This document shows, piece after piece, positions 44,612-55,949 of a stretch of DNA of 64,000 bases. Where the stretch lies: contig JAITYX010000086.1 in NCBI GenBank assembly GCA_021018815.1, positions 2,294,001 through 2,358,000 of the forward strand, in the 5' to 3' direction. Source of the stretch: Talinum fruticosum. Lineage: Eukaryota; Streptophyta; Magnoliopsida; Caryophyllales; Talinaceae. Each line of letters begins with the position of its first letter. Position 1 is the stretch's first letter. The position numbers were made by a program, and so were the translations under genes. The notes below the pieces were generated by a model, which did no database searches, was not told the DNA's origin, and saw only the letters and a list, made by a program, of their open reading frames with translations.

Positions 44612-46077
44612 TGAAGGTTTGCTCATGGAGAGTCTAAGTCATCCTAGAGGGTGGTGAATAGGGTGATGAAGAAGTATAAATAATTTTGCAACAATTCAGC
44701 TAAACACGAGATTCGGAAAAGTGATAACATAGATTTAAGTGGAAACCCTCATGGGGTAGAAAACTATGGGCACTTGCTAATCCAAGCATCGAATCAAATT
44801 AACTATTTTGAATCAACAACATACAAGGACTGACTCTACCAAAATTGCTCCCTTAAACAATTCCTTACAATGTTTTCCTATACTTAGAAGTTCCCTTATT
44901 TCTTCTAGTACTTACTCACTGCGGCAACCTTTACAATCATGGACAAATGAGCTAAGTTAATCCTTAGAGCTCAGTCATGGGAACTTACTTAGAAAGTAAG
45001 AAAAGAATGTAACTAATTACAAGACTTTCTTTGCAACTTAGAAAATATTAACTACGAGACTTGGAGTTGTAAAAAATAGAAGATTGAGTAAAAACAATAA
45101 ATTTCAGTTCAAGCAATGTGTGTAGCAATCTATCCAACAATCTTCTAGTCTTGTGAAGTGGCTTCTATTTATATCCAACCAGGCAGAGTGACCATTGAGT
45201 CTTGGTTCTGCACTCAAGTCTTCACTAAGCTGTTGTTATGGCTCTTGAGTCACTCGGAAAAGATCCGTTGGGATGTCAATGTTGTGCAATGACTCTTAGC
45301 TCCAAAAGATAGTCTAATCACTTGGTGGTGACTCAAAGTTATGGTGAAACAACCATTAAGCCTAGAGTTGAAGTTTTTCCAGTTTTGGAAGAAAACAACC
45401 ACGACACGGTGTTTGAGCCATATCCGAAGTAGCCAAAACTTGGCTGCTGGTGATTAATGGCTAGAAGCCGGTTGCTTTTGTACTTCAAAAGTAAGTTAGC
45501 CTCGTTTGAATAGCCTAGAAAAGTAAACCACATTGGTTCTCAAAGTATAAAATACTTTGGTTCAAGATTAGGCACATATAATAATTAAATTAGAATAATT
45601 AAATGCTTAATTATCTTTGGCCTAAAAGAATGGAATTTTCGAGTCTAATATTCAATATACTCAAATTCCATGTGAGTCAATCCTAACAATGATCAAGTAG
45701 AGAGAGTAAAATATCAAAGTATGACAACTTGATCTGGTTAAATAATTCTCAAGGAAATATACTTGACTTAGAAAAAGGAATTAACGTTGTAATTCTCTTT
45801 GCGTTGAAATACACGATCGAGTGTGTAGAATAAGAGTGTTAGAGAAATTATTTGAGCATTCGATAGTTCTATGTGATGTTTGAGTGATTAAGAATCACCG
45901 AGTGTAGGACATATGCAATAAGGCACTTTTTGAGTCTTCAAAACATAATGAAAACTTGGACAAGAGTTTGTATGGTGCTCGAGAATGACTTAGAATCAAA
46001 AACTTAAAAGAGATAGGATTTACACTGAGTCTTCATGTAATACATAAAATGACTTAGAGTTAAAACATGAGTCTTCA
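44612..46077 (-). repeat. Sirevirus 3' LTR (S8)
   Basis: It starts TGAAGACTCATG on the minus strand (46077) and ends CAAACCTTCA at 44612, 1,466 bp. Landmarks on the plus strand: AACTCGTTTGAATAGCC-like near 45495, CTTCTATTTATATCC (inverted TATA box, near 45163-45177) and AGTCACTCGG near 45250. The left neighbour is the broken RT of S7. Confidence 0.85.
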
Positions 46078-46429
46078 GCCATATTTATGAAAGCCATTCC
46101 ATACTTAAGATAGAAATTTGTTAGTGCGAAACATGAGTTTTCATTTTCAATGATCGGAATGTATCGGAGCAAAGAGTGACGGATGAGAGGCATTCCATGC
46201 TTATAAAATGCATTTAAGATCATATCATCACTCATAATAGTTATGCGGATAATAAATTAGAGCAATGAAATGAACAGACTATATTAGAGCAGAAAAGTAG
46301 AAAGAAACATATAGCTCGAAACCATATGACTCGGAAACAAGTCACGTTCGAAAAATAAAAGCTTTATTAATTGCTTATAAGAGGGTGAGCTCCCCTAAAC
46401 ACAATATCAAGTTTTCTATGTTCTCTCCC
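46078..46429 (-). other. Sirevirus 3' UTR (S8)
   Basis: Non-coding. Before the LTR the purine tract is poor (TTCATAAATATGGC read on the minus strand). The internal tract CAAGGGGGAGAA (minus, near 46435-46424) matches 29741 in S5. Confidence 0.5.
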
Positions 46430-47715
46430 CCTTGCATTTCAGCAAAAAGGAGGGAAGAAAATAGCAAATGAGTACAACTTATGTGTGGACAAAAGGAAAA
46501 AAAATCAAGATAGAAATAAATTAAGAGGATGAGGCGTTACGTCGAGAAGCGGGAGGGACGGCCGAGTGCGCCTGTGCTGATAAGCTTGGGAGGAAGTGGA
46601 TGATGGCGGCGGCAACGGCTTTGGACTAATCAGCATCCCCAGCTTCATCTAACCCACTCGGACCATGATCTAAAGAGATCGGTTCGGTTCAAGATCTGCT
46701 GGAGGATTTTCTCTTACCTCAGCGAGACGTAGACTTGGCTGGGCTTGATGATTCCTTAGAAGTATCTAAACTTTCCGAGTCCTGAGCAGCCTTGGATCTA
46801 CGTTCTTGAAGAAGTTAGAGTGGCTCATGTTGCTCGTTGATGATGCCCTTGAGCTCGATCAACGGATCCCGGTTCTCATGGATCCGAGACTAGTCGGTCT
46901 TTCGGTTGATAACCAGGCCTTGAAGGACATTTTTAGAGAGAGGAGAGTGTCTCAAAGTTCACCGGACACGAGAAAAATTTTGTCTACCAACACGGTAAAC
47001 ATAGCAGCGAGAGGCTATAAGAGCCGGTAGAGAAGTAGAACGACCAAGAGAGGAACATGGAAGTGTTACAAGAGTATAAGTCTAAGTGGAAAGGGGTGAG
47101 GGAGCTTTCAACTCATACCCATTTACCCGAAACCAGGCGAGGACTTCCTAGTACCCATACACGAGAAGCTATTTTCCGCAACCCACAATGACAACCTCGG
47201 ATTCAACAGTTGGATCCGAGGGGAGAGGAAATTTTGAACTATAAGAAAATAATAATCAAAAGGGCTCCAAAGGGAATGGGGCAGATTTCTTTGATTGAGG
47301 TGGCACGAAGCAATCTGCTCAATGATAGGAGGGAAGAGGTCTACATTGTAGCACTCTAAGATATCGAATAAAGCTTTTAGAATCTTTGAGTTAGGATTCT
47401 CTTTGCTTTGGAATGATGAGAGAAGAAGGTTATCATCAAGATGAAACAGAGTAATTTGGCCTCGGTCTTCATCTAAGTCATTGACAAAATTTTTCGTAAC
47501 TCACAAACTTGGTATATTTCTCGAAGAATTCATCAACAATCTCCAGTAAATGGGATGGGATTGGAGTTGAGAAAAGAGAAGACACTTTAAAAGTTCGTGA
47601 CGAACAGAGAGGTTGACACAAACAACCTTCTCTTGAACTCTTGAGGTCTCGATCCCCGAGAGTAGGACATATTTGAATAGAACTCGACAACGAGTTCCGG
47701 ATAGATGAATTCACT
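46430..47715 (-). pseudogene. env-like ORF remnant (S8)
   Basis: It lies between RNase H and the 3' UTR, like the S2 ORF at 13.58-15.11 kb. The minus-strand frame 47714-47478 (ending LLEIVDEFFEKYTKFVSYEKF) and shorter ones near 46.6-46.75 kb (a RSWSEWVR block, then a Pro-rich end) are coding-like, with many stops. Product unknown. The plus-strand 74-codon frame at 46806-47030 is probably a shadow. Confidence 0.45.
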
Positions 47716-47759
47716 TAGAAATCACATAATCATGCATTAATCATACCAATCTCATTTCT

Positions 47760-48285
47760 AATAAAGCAAAGCTGATCTTCACTAAGTGGCTTAGTGAAAA
47801 CATCAACTAACTGAAATTTCGTAGAAATGAATTAAAGTTCAACACCATCTTTCATAGAGTGGTCTTTTAGAAAATGATACTCGACCTCAATATGCTTTGT
47901 TTTTTAGTGTTGAACCGGATTCTTTGTAATGTTGATTGCACTATGATTGTCACACATGATTGGGATAGATTTGAGTGATAACCCCAAATCCTTCAAGTGC
48001 TTGCTTGATCCACAAAATCCGAGCACGACAAGCTCCGATCGCAATGTACTCAGCCTCGGCAATTGATAGAGCAATATAATTTTGTTTCTTTGAGTGCAAG
48101 GAGATGAGGGATTGAACCAGAAATTGGCATGATCTTGATTGCTCTTTTCTATCTACTTTGTATCCAGCATAATCGGCATCCGAGTATCCGGTGAGAGTTA
48201 GTTCAGAGTCTTTTGAAAACCATAAACCAAGATTACGAGTCCTTGGAAGATATCTAAATATTCTCTTCACCGTAGTGAGATGTGA
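47760..48285 (-). pseudogene. copia RNase H remnant (S8)
   Basis: The 106-codon minus-strand frame 48270-47950 is well kept: MKRIFRYLPRTRNLGLWF, then LTGYSDADYAGYKVDRKEQS, FLVQSLISLHSKKQNYIALS and IAEAEYIAIGACRARILW. The C-terminal part (QSAI..TKNPVQH..TKHIEV-type) continues below 47950 with frame breaks (47930-47860). It shows the catalytic DAD-type acidic residues. Confidence 0.88.
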
Positions 48286-49400
48286 TTATTTTGGATTAGC
48301 TTGAAATCTTGCACAAAGGCAGACACTACACATGATATCCGGCCTACTAGATGTGAGATAAAGTAGAGATCCGATCATACCTCTATAGAGTTTATGATCT
48401 ACGACTTTACCTTTTTCGTTTGAGTCCAGTTTTAAACTACTACTCATAGGTGTTGCTGCATACTTCACATCTTGTAGTTTGTACTTCTTCAAAAGTTCCT
48501 TGCTATACTTGGATTGATGAACATAAATGTCATCCATGTCTTGTTCGATTTGTAGATCGAGAAAGAAGTTGAGTTCTCCCATCATACTCATTTGGAACTC
48601 CTGTCTCATCAACTTAGAAAACTCTTAACATAGAGTTTCATTAATAGCTGCAAAAATAATATCATCAAAATAAATGTGAGGGACAAGAAAATATTTCCCA
48701 TTGGTTTTTATGAAAAGACTTTTGTCGATCGACCTCTTTTGAAATCATTTTCAACCAAGAAATTGCTTAGTCTTTCATACCAAGGTCCGGGAGCTTGTTT
48801 AAGACCATATAAAGCCTTTTACAATTTGAAAACATGATTTGGAAATTCTAAGTTTTCAAATCAAGGGGTTGCTCAACATAGACTTCTTCCTGAATGAAAC
48901 CATTCAGAAAGGCACGTTTGACATCTGTTTGATACAACTTGATATTCATGTTAGATGTAAATGCCAACAAGATTTTGATTGCCTCAATCCTAGGAACACG
49001 TGCAAAGGTTTCCCCACAATCAATTCCTTCTTCTTGATTGTAACCCTAAGCAACAAGTCTAGCCTTATTTCTAACTACAAACCCTTCCTCATCCAGTTTC
49101 TTATTGAAAACCCATGTGGTTCCTATAACTGGGTGGTTAAATGGTCGTTTGGTTAGAGTCCGGACTTGGTTTCTTTCAATTGATTGTGCCCTTCTTGCAT
49201 GGCCTCTACCCATTCAGGTTCATTTAGGGTGTCTAGCGTACTTTTGGGTTCGAGTTAATGATATGAATACTGAAAATGCACACAGATTATGCATAGAAGA
49301 TCGAGTTCTTACCCCACTATTGATGTCCGAATGTATGCTATTAGGTGGGTGGCTAGATGCATATATGAAAGCTTTACCTGTCCTTTGGTTTACCAAGTTT
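48286..49400 (-). pseudogene. copia reverse transcriptase remnant (S8)
   Basis: On the minus strand: a lead-in and EPEWVEAMQEGH-like block near 49220-49180, then FNKKLDEGFVV near 49110-49070, GCNQEEGIDCGETFARV near 49045-48995, the KALYGLKQAPG block near 48815-48785, and the IYFDDIIF active-site region near 48675-48650, where the usual V of YVDD reads F. The open frame 48612-48286 runs MRQEFQMSMMGELNFFLDLQ to TSSRPDIMCSVCLCARFQ. Several frame breaks. Confidence 0.86.
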
Positions 49401-49639
49401 GTTAGTTGAACAAGCTGATCTTCGGTTGGTTGACTTTACTGAGTCCCATTGACTTTTTTTCGACGATTCGAGCTGACCCTCGAGTTTCTTCGATCCGAGT
49501 CATAACATTCCGAGTTGCTCCATTATAAGTTGCCTAAGTAGTTCTCTTTTGACTCTTTACGAGTTCGGCTTCAGCAAGGTTGTGTTCATCTCTGTTAAGT
49601 TTGAGATATGAGTATGTTGACTCACTTATCCTACCAAGA

Positions 49640-50270
49640 TCAATTTCATCAAAGACAACATGGATACTCTCTTCTATTTTTTAGTTCTCTTGTTAAAAAC
49701 ATGATAAGCTTTGCTATAATATAAGTAACCTAGAAATATACATTCATCCGACATAGCATCAAACTTAGTCAAGTGCTCCTTACCATTGTTGTGGACAAAG
49801 CACTTACACCCGAATGGTCGCAAGTAAGAGATGTTGGGTTTCTTTCCTTTGTATAGCTCGTAGGGTGTTTCTTCGGGATGGGTCCGATGAGGCATGCGTT
49901 GAGTGTGTAATTTCTTGCCTCGGCCCGGAAATAGTCTCTTTGGTGATTGCACCATAAATGTAGCAGTTGGTGCGAGTGAACATTACCTCTTGACCTTTGT
50001 CACACAGCTGAGAAATGCTAAGGAGATTGTACTTGTGTCCTTTGACAAGGTAGACTGAGCTGACTGTGTTGTTTCCTACACTAATTTTGCCAATCCCTAC
50101 TATCTTGCCCTTGTTGTTATCTCCAAATGTGACTTTCCCTCCTTCCGGATCTTCTAGCTCAAACAAGAATCTTGAATCTCCATAAATGTGGTGTGAGCAA
50201 CCACTATTTAAGTACCAATGACCTTTCTTCTTCTTCCGAGTTATCCGCAAGACAAAAACAAATTAACCCT
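49640..50270 (-). pseudogene. protease and integrase remnant lacking the core (S8)
   Basis: The minus-strand frame 50250-49804 opens with HWYLNSGCSHHIYGDSRFLF: the copia protease site DSG reads NSG, a loss of the catalytic Asp. It continues KVTFGDNNKGKIVGIGKI and LVKGHKYNLLSISQLCDKGQ to a CYIYGAITKET block. The next frame (49955-49674) has EETPYELYKGKKPNISYLRP and KCFVHNNGKEHLTKFD to HVFNKRT. The DDE core between them is deleted, with a breakpoint different from that in S7. Confidence 0.87.
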
Positions 50271-50989
50271 TCTCACTTCCACTTACGAACCTAGTAACTC
50301 CCTTTACTATGGTCCTTTTACGAGGTAGAGCACTTTTGGGAACCCATAATTGAATAATTTTGGGTGCTGGTCCGATTCTAAGTCTTCCTTCCAAAAGCGA
50401 GTTTGTGTCTCTTTCTTTTGAAAATCTTTTCTTTTGTAAACGAGGAGGAGAAGGCTTTTTACGTAAACTAGTATGGGCTTAGTTATTCATTTGTATGAAT
50501 GGGACCATGCTAAGTGTTCTTGAACTTTATAGTTTTGGAATTAGTTTTTAGAAGATTAGAATTGGATTTTGATTCCTCTTCTTCATTGAAACCAAGTCCT
50601 TCTTTCCTAAAGGAGACACACTGAGAGCCTAATAGCACATCAAGGTTTTTCCGTCCTTGAGTGAATTACAAAGCAAGCTCTTGAGGCTGATTGAGCTTTC
50701 TTTTCAGTTTCTTAGTCTCTGTTCGAGTGACTCGGACACGGTCTTGAGTGCTTGGTCTTAAGTTCTTTCAGATTTTGTCTCGGTTTTTCCAATTCGGTTT
50801 TCAAAGCATTGCTCTCATCAATAAGAGACTCAAGTTGTTCTTCGAACCGGAGCGAGTCGAATTTGACTTTTCTTCCAAAGTGAAGATATATCGTGCTAGA
50901 TCAACTTTTGAAAATTTGAGAAAGTATTCAGCTACCTCGTCAATATATGAGTCCTCGTTGCCTTACTCGGATTCAACTTTTAAGTCCCT
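50271..50989 (-). other. gag-pol linker of S8
   Basis: Between the knuckle extension and the protease the minus strand has broken coding-like pieces matching S7 at 42.74-43.06 kb, such as a KIQLWVPKS-like block near 50350 (S7: FIQIWVPKS near 42970). The 131-codon plus-strand frame at 50748-51143 is a shadow. Confidence 0.5.
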
Positions 50990-52037
50990 AAGTGCCATAC
51001 GACACTTCGAGCCATCTATGTCATCTTCTTCAAATGAGTTGTCATCACTCCAGGTAGCCATCATAACCTTTTTCTTTCTGTCCTTCTTTCTCTTGGAACA
51101 ATCTCGACTATGTGCTCCTTGCCGCCACATTCATAGCAACTAGAGTTCTTAGATAATGATAACTTTGAAGGAGAAGAATATTTACCTTTTCTGTCCTTCT
51201 TATCATTCTTGTAGAACTTATCCTTTGGCCTCTTTTCCCACTTCTTGTATTTCATCATTCTCTTGAAGTCGTGGGCTATGAATACCATAGGGTCCTCTTC
51301 TAGGAGCTAAGACTTTCACGATCGCTTTTTGAGGCCTTCGAGTGTAATATTCTTTTTGGTGCTAACCTCGACATCATCTTCTTCCGGATGAATCTCATGG
51401 GTAAGTAACTTCCCGATAAGCTCGTATGGTCTTAGTTAAGAGAGGTTCTCAGCTTCTTCAATGGCTGTCACTTTGGGCCCCCATCTCTTCTTTGGTAGAC
51501 TTCTCGGAATCTTTCTGGACATTTCTTCGTGAGAAATCTTTACGCCTAGAGATTTGAGATTATTGGTAATCTTTATGAACCGAACATACATCTAAGTGAT
51601 GTTTTCTTCTGGTTCCATCTTGAACAACTCACACTTATGAAGATATTGACTTATCTTTGCCTTCTTTCACTTGGCTTGTTCCTTCATAGATGTGGACAAG
51701 AGTGCCCTACACATCTTTGGCTGTGTCATAGGCTGAGACTCTGTTGTATTCTTCGAGTGCTAATGGCACGCATTAGTGTGTTCATAGCTTGGAAGTTCTT
51801 TCTAAACTTTTCGAGTCTCTTTAATGGTGAACTCGGATTTGGCTTTTGGCATAGTAGCTCCATTCTCTATCTTCATTGGAATGATGTTGGCTACTTTAAT
51901 GATGTTCCAAACATCTTCATCATTGTCCGTGAGGAAACACTCCATCATCTTCTTCTAATGGGCAAAGTTTTACCCTTTGAACTTCGGTGGTCCGGTGGAT
52001 GATCTTCCTTCATCGAACTCTCCATTGTTTTAAGCCA
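50990..52037 (-). pseudogene. Sirevirus gag remnant (S8)
   Basis: The ATG at 52037 is followed by GCT TAA, as in S7. The frame then reads NNGEFDEGRSSTGPPKF, and a KKMMECFLTDNDEDVWN block lies near 51960-51910. The frame 51288-51061 has MVFIAHDFKRMMKYKKW, KNDKKDRKGKYSSPSKLSLS and the knuckle CYECGGKEHIVEIVP, where the fourth ligand is lost by a small indel. The acidic extension follows to about 50990. Confidence 0.82.
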
Positions 52038-52083
52038 TCTAATCTTTATACCTTTGGATGGTGAGATCCTCTTAAAAGGCTAA

Positions 52084-52094
52084 GCTCGATACCA
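52084..52094 (-). other. primer-binding site (S8)
   Basis: On the minus strand TGGTATCGAGC, two bases after the LTR end, similar to the initiator-methionine tRNA complement. Confidence 0.75.
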
Positions 52095-52096
52095 AT

Positions 52097-52745
52097 TGAA
52101 GGTTTGCTCGTGGAGAGTCTAAGTCACCCTAGAGGGGGTGAATAGGGTGATGAAAAATATTAAAAAATTTTACAACAATTTAACTAAACACCAAATTCTA
52201 AGTGTAGATTGGACTAAAAAAAGTGATAACACATATTTACATTGAAAATCCTCCTGGGGCGAGAAAACCACGAATAGTGTTGATCCAAGCACCAAGTAAA
52301 ATCCACTATTTTGAATCCACAAAATACACGGACTCACTTTACCGAATTGCTCCCTTAAACAATTCCTTACAATGTTTTCCTAGACTCGAAGCTCCCGTAT
52401 CTGATCTAATACTTCTTGACTAAGGTAACCTTTACAATTAGGGACAAGCTGAGCTGAGTTAACCCTTACGGCTCAGTCAATGGACCTTACTTAGAAAGTA
52501 AGAAAAGAATGTAACCGATTACAAGACTTTCTTTACAACTCGGAAAATATTAAATACGAGACTTAGAGTTGTAAATAGATGATTATGTAAGAACAATAAA
52601 TTTCAGTTCAAGCAATGTGTTTAGCAATCAGTCCAGCAATCTTCTAGTTTTGTGAAGTGGCTTCTATTTATATCCAGCCAGGCAGAGTGACCATTAAGTC
52701 TTGGTTACGGTTAGAAGTCTTCACTAGCGGTTGTAACGGCTCTTT
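52097..52745 (-). repeat. Sirevirus 5' LTR (S8), outer half lost
   Basis: The inner 649 bp of the LTR, ending CAAACCTTCA at 52097 on the minus strand. The inverted TATA box TTCTATTTATATCC lies near 52663-52676. The outer part is replaced at about 52745 by pararetrovirus sequence, so no target duplication can be tested. Confidence 0.83.
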
Positions 52746-52875
52746 TCATTGCATTAATAGTTTCTTGTACTCCAGTCCATATTTGCTTGAGTCCTTCACT
52801 CTCTGCTTCAAGGTATTCGTTGAAGTCTAGAGATACGTCTCTTAGTGCTTCAATTTGATGCTTTTGTTGGTCCAT
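52746..52875 (-). pseudogene. start of a 3' ORF overlapping pol (pararetrovirus, minus copy)
   Basis: An ATG at 52875 (minus) opens a 43-codon frame with an E/D-rich, heptad-like sequence (QHQIEALRDVSLDF is typical of it) that runs to the junction at about 52746 without a stop. It begins inside or just after the RNase H end of pol. Many caulimovirids have a further ORF downstream of pol, often a translational transactivator, but too little is left to assign this one. It could also be a chance frame. Confidence 0.4.
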
Positions 52876-52879
52876 TGTC

Positions 52880-54060
52880 CTCGAGATATTCTGTTTGTCT
52901 TGTAAAATAATCTATTAAAAAATTATAATTTCCTACAACATGCTCATTAACGAGTGTTAAATTGAGATAAAAAGATCGAGTCATATGTGATGTTTTCTCG
53001 TATGAGGTCCATTATCTAATGTTTGTTTAACAAAAGTTGTTGCGGCTTTATTATAAGTTAATACTTTAAATGATTTTGATAAAAGACATAACCTCCATTA
53101 TTTAATTCATCTAATAATAGCTAACAATTCCTTTTCTATTGTATTATAATTTTTTTCTTGTTGTGAAAATGTTCCACTATGACATCCACATATTTCATTT
53201 AAATCGGTCTTAAGGACTGCCGCCCATGTATATTCGGATGCATCGGTTTGTGTATAAGGTTATCTCCTGATTTTGGAAGTCTTAAATTTGGCAAATTTTG
53301 ACATTTATTTTAAGATTTTTAGCTATTTGTGTATGATGATTAGTACAACCTGTAGTATTATTTTTCTTAATAAACTTTGTAAATCTGTCTTTTTATTGGC
53401 TAAATCTACAATATAAGTGCTTGCAAAATTGAGTAATCATAAGAATCCTTGAATTTGTTGTTTAGTTCTTAGCTCATCAGGATATTCTTTTATTTTTTTA
53501 AAATATGAGGTTGGAGAGAACTTCCGTTCTTTCCTAATTTAAATCCTAAGAATTTAATTTCTTCTTGCTCTATTATGGCCTTTTTCTCACTAAGACATAT
53601 TCCTTCTTTAGTTGCGGTTTTGACGAAAATTTTTAACTCTTTTCTATGTTCTTCAATAGTATTAGAGCTTATTAAAATATCATCAACATAAACGACTAGA
53701 AAGCTATTAAGATGTTTAAATAAGTCATCCATTCTTCTTTGAAAAGTTCCCAAGGCGTTTTTAATCCAAATGGAATTACTATCCATTCATAAAACCCCGA
53801 GGTGTACTGAAGCTAGTATATTTGATGCTATTTTCTTCCATTTTTATTTGCCAAAATTTAGATTTACAATCAAATTTAGAGTAGCATTTCTTATTTTTAA
53901 CAAGATTGATAAGAACTTCTATATTAGGTAGGAAATAATAACTGGTTTTAGTGTACTTGATTAAGTTTTTATAGTTAATTACCATTCCTGCTTTTCTCGT
54001 CTTTTCTCTGCTTCATTCATAACCATGAAAGTAGGAAAATGAGTAGGCTCCCTTTGAGGA
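52880..54060 (-). pseudogene. pararetrovirus RT and RNase H remnant (minus copy)
   Basis: From the 5' side: VINYKNLIKYTKTSYYF (53985 on), KFDCKSKFWQIKM (about 53880-53835), and a TPRGFMNG end where the YEW block is lost by a frame change. Then come a NALGTFQRRMDD motif and YVDDILISS (YVDD at 53690-53679), CLSEKKAIIEQEEIKFLGF, and after 53480 RNase H pieces in broken frames to about 52880, including a DASEYTWAAVL-type block near 53240-53205. The protein copies pregenomic RNA in the cytoplasm. Not functional here. Confidence 0.87.
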
Positions 54061-54279
54061 TCCGATTAATCCTTTGTCTACTTATTCCTTTATTTATTGT
54101 GAGAATTCTTTTATATATGCTTCGAGTAAAGCATTGGTTTTTCTTTAATATAAATTTCTTGGGTAAGCTCAATTACTACTATGGGATGTTCAGGTTTCTA
54201 GAATCGTAATGGATTTTCTCAATAGATTTTTTAACTTATTCAAAAGTTCTTCTTTACTTAATAATGTTTATTTTGAAAT

Positions 54280-55100
54280 TCTTTGCTCGAGCTTGGGAGT
54301 TGAGTGCGAGTTTTTCATATCCTTGTCCACCACGCTTCACGCGTCCTCTATAAGGATGCTTTATTGTTGGTATTTTTAGAATATGACCACATTTAGTTGT
54401 AAGATATATAGTATAAGGAGTTTGTGTAAATTTAGAAAATTGTTTAAGAAAGTCGTTACCAAGTAATATATCATATTATGAATTATATTGAAATACTAAA
54501 GGTATAGTAAGAAGCTTATTTCCTAATATTATAGGGACATTAGTGTGAACATATTCTAGACAGGTTATTGTTGAATGTATTCCTTTAATTTGAATTTTCT
54601 TATTTGGAGGGATCTTTTCCCATTTAGGTAGGATAGGTTCGTGAAAGAAAGTGATTTCGGATCCTGTATCTATTAAGGTTGTTGTTGTGACATCAAGTTC
54701 TTTAGCTATTATCTCTATATATATAAGAACAGGAAATTCAATTCACTTCATATTACTGTAAAGAATAATTTGATTGTTGTTGTTGTTAACTACGGTAATT
54801 TGCGTAGGGCTTATTTCGTAAGAAGTGAACTCATCTAAAAAGGTAATTCCTAATAATATATGATAAAATTCATTGTTTATAGTGGAGTCTACATAACATT
54901 CTTGTTCTAATAGAATTGATTCAGGAGTTTTCATCATAATCATATATTTTTTTATTTAAAGTGGTTCTTTTTCCATCGTATGTAACAAAGTTATATTCTT
55001 CGATCTGGAATAGTTTGAATTGGTAATGTTCTACAGTGGCATTGAGATGCTCCTGTATCTATAAGGACTTTGACTTTAATTTAAATTTTTCCATTAAAAT
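54280..55100 (-). pseudogene. two tandem aspartic-protease-like domains (minus copy)
   Basis: The first domain has KVLIDTGASQCHC (DTG at 55059-55051) and, about 200 bases on, YHILLGITFLDEF (54859-54842 region), the usual ILG partner motif. The second has TTLIDTGSEITFFH (DTG at about 54670-54662) and, again about 200 bases on, YDILLGNDFLKQF (near 54475-54440). The DTG motifs are about 390 bases apart, so these are two complete-sized retropepsin-like units in a row, upstream of RT. Both DTG triads are intact in this copy. Confidence 0.8.
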
Positions 55101-55249
55101 ATTCTAATTTTACTCTGTAGGTGCTAGATTGACTAATGTTTCTTGTATATCGGTTTGGCGGACTAAGGCTTCTAGACATATTAGATTGATTAAAAATTCT
55201 TACTCCTTTATCTGTGTATGATAGTGAGAGTCTTGGCACTTCACTAGTT

Positions 55250-55949
55250 GAAGCCTCTTCATCAATTAAATGAAAATCTGTTAACGAAGGTAAACTAGCC
55301 TTTTGTGTTGGGGGTGTTATAACTATACTTATGGTTGAAAAGACTTGGATCTATAGTGATTTTTTCATTTTGATTTGCCTCCTTTATTGGAAAATTGGTA
55401 TTAGAGAAAATGTATAGCCCTTGATAATAAAAGGATAGTGCATCATTACCAAGTTTCATGCCTATGTTTGCAGAATGTTTAAATTATAAATTAAGGGTAT
55501 CTTCAATATTTTCACTTCTAAGGGTAACTCGAATAGTTTAGGTAACGTTCAAAAATTAGTTTTGAATAAATTGAGTTTCCATGTACACAAGATTTTACCG
55601 CTATCTGAATTGCTTGTAAATGAACATATTTGATTGATTTTCTATCCTTAGATGGGATTTCTTCTAAGAATTTATTGATTAATTCTCGATTTATTAATCT
55701 TAATTTAATATTTCCTTGTAAATTTTGAACAAAAATAGGTTGTTTTGTTGTATATAATTTGAAATATCTTATAAATTTTCTTTTAAAGAAATCATCTACT
55801 TTCTTCATAAAAGTTCAAGGGCCTTTTAAAGATAATTATTTTACTACTATTTTTTCATAAAGATTTTGATTAAAAGAAATTCTTCTCACATAATTTTCAT
55901 TATTTTCTTCTTCTTGTTGATGAACTTTTTCAATTTCCTCAGTATCCAT
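55250..55949 (-). pseudogene. pararetrovirus movement protein remnant (minus copy)
   Basis: The ATG at 55949 overlaps the end of the capsid frame. The frame 55808-55518 reads KKVDDFFKRKFIRYFKLY through YVHLQAIQIAVKSC, the beginning of the 30K-type movement domain, then loses about 100 bases present in the plus copy and resumes at SKLIFERYL. The tail with MKLGNDALSFYYQGLY (near 55460-55410) and an acidic VPRLSLSY segment continues, in this copy without a stop, into the first protease domain. Movement proteins of this type widen plasmodesmata. Confidence 0.75.

Larger units (their letters stand above)
44612..52745 (-). mobile_element. Sirevirus-type copia S8, nearly complete, inverted
   Basis: Read on the minus strand: 5' LTR remnant (52745-52097), primer-binding site (52094-52084), gag (52037 to about 50990), protease and integrase ends (50270-49640), RT (about 49400-48286), RNase H (48285-47760), env-like region (47715-46430), 3' UTR, 3' LTR (46077-44612). 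The order is complete, but the integrase core is missing, the 5' LTR has lost its outer half, and frames are broken. It is in inverted orientation to S7. Confidence 0.87.

Noticed and set aside
50748..51143. 131-codon plus-strand frame
   Set aside because: It lies opposite the gag-linker of S8 and shows no motif; an antisense shadow.
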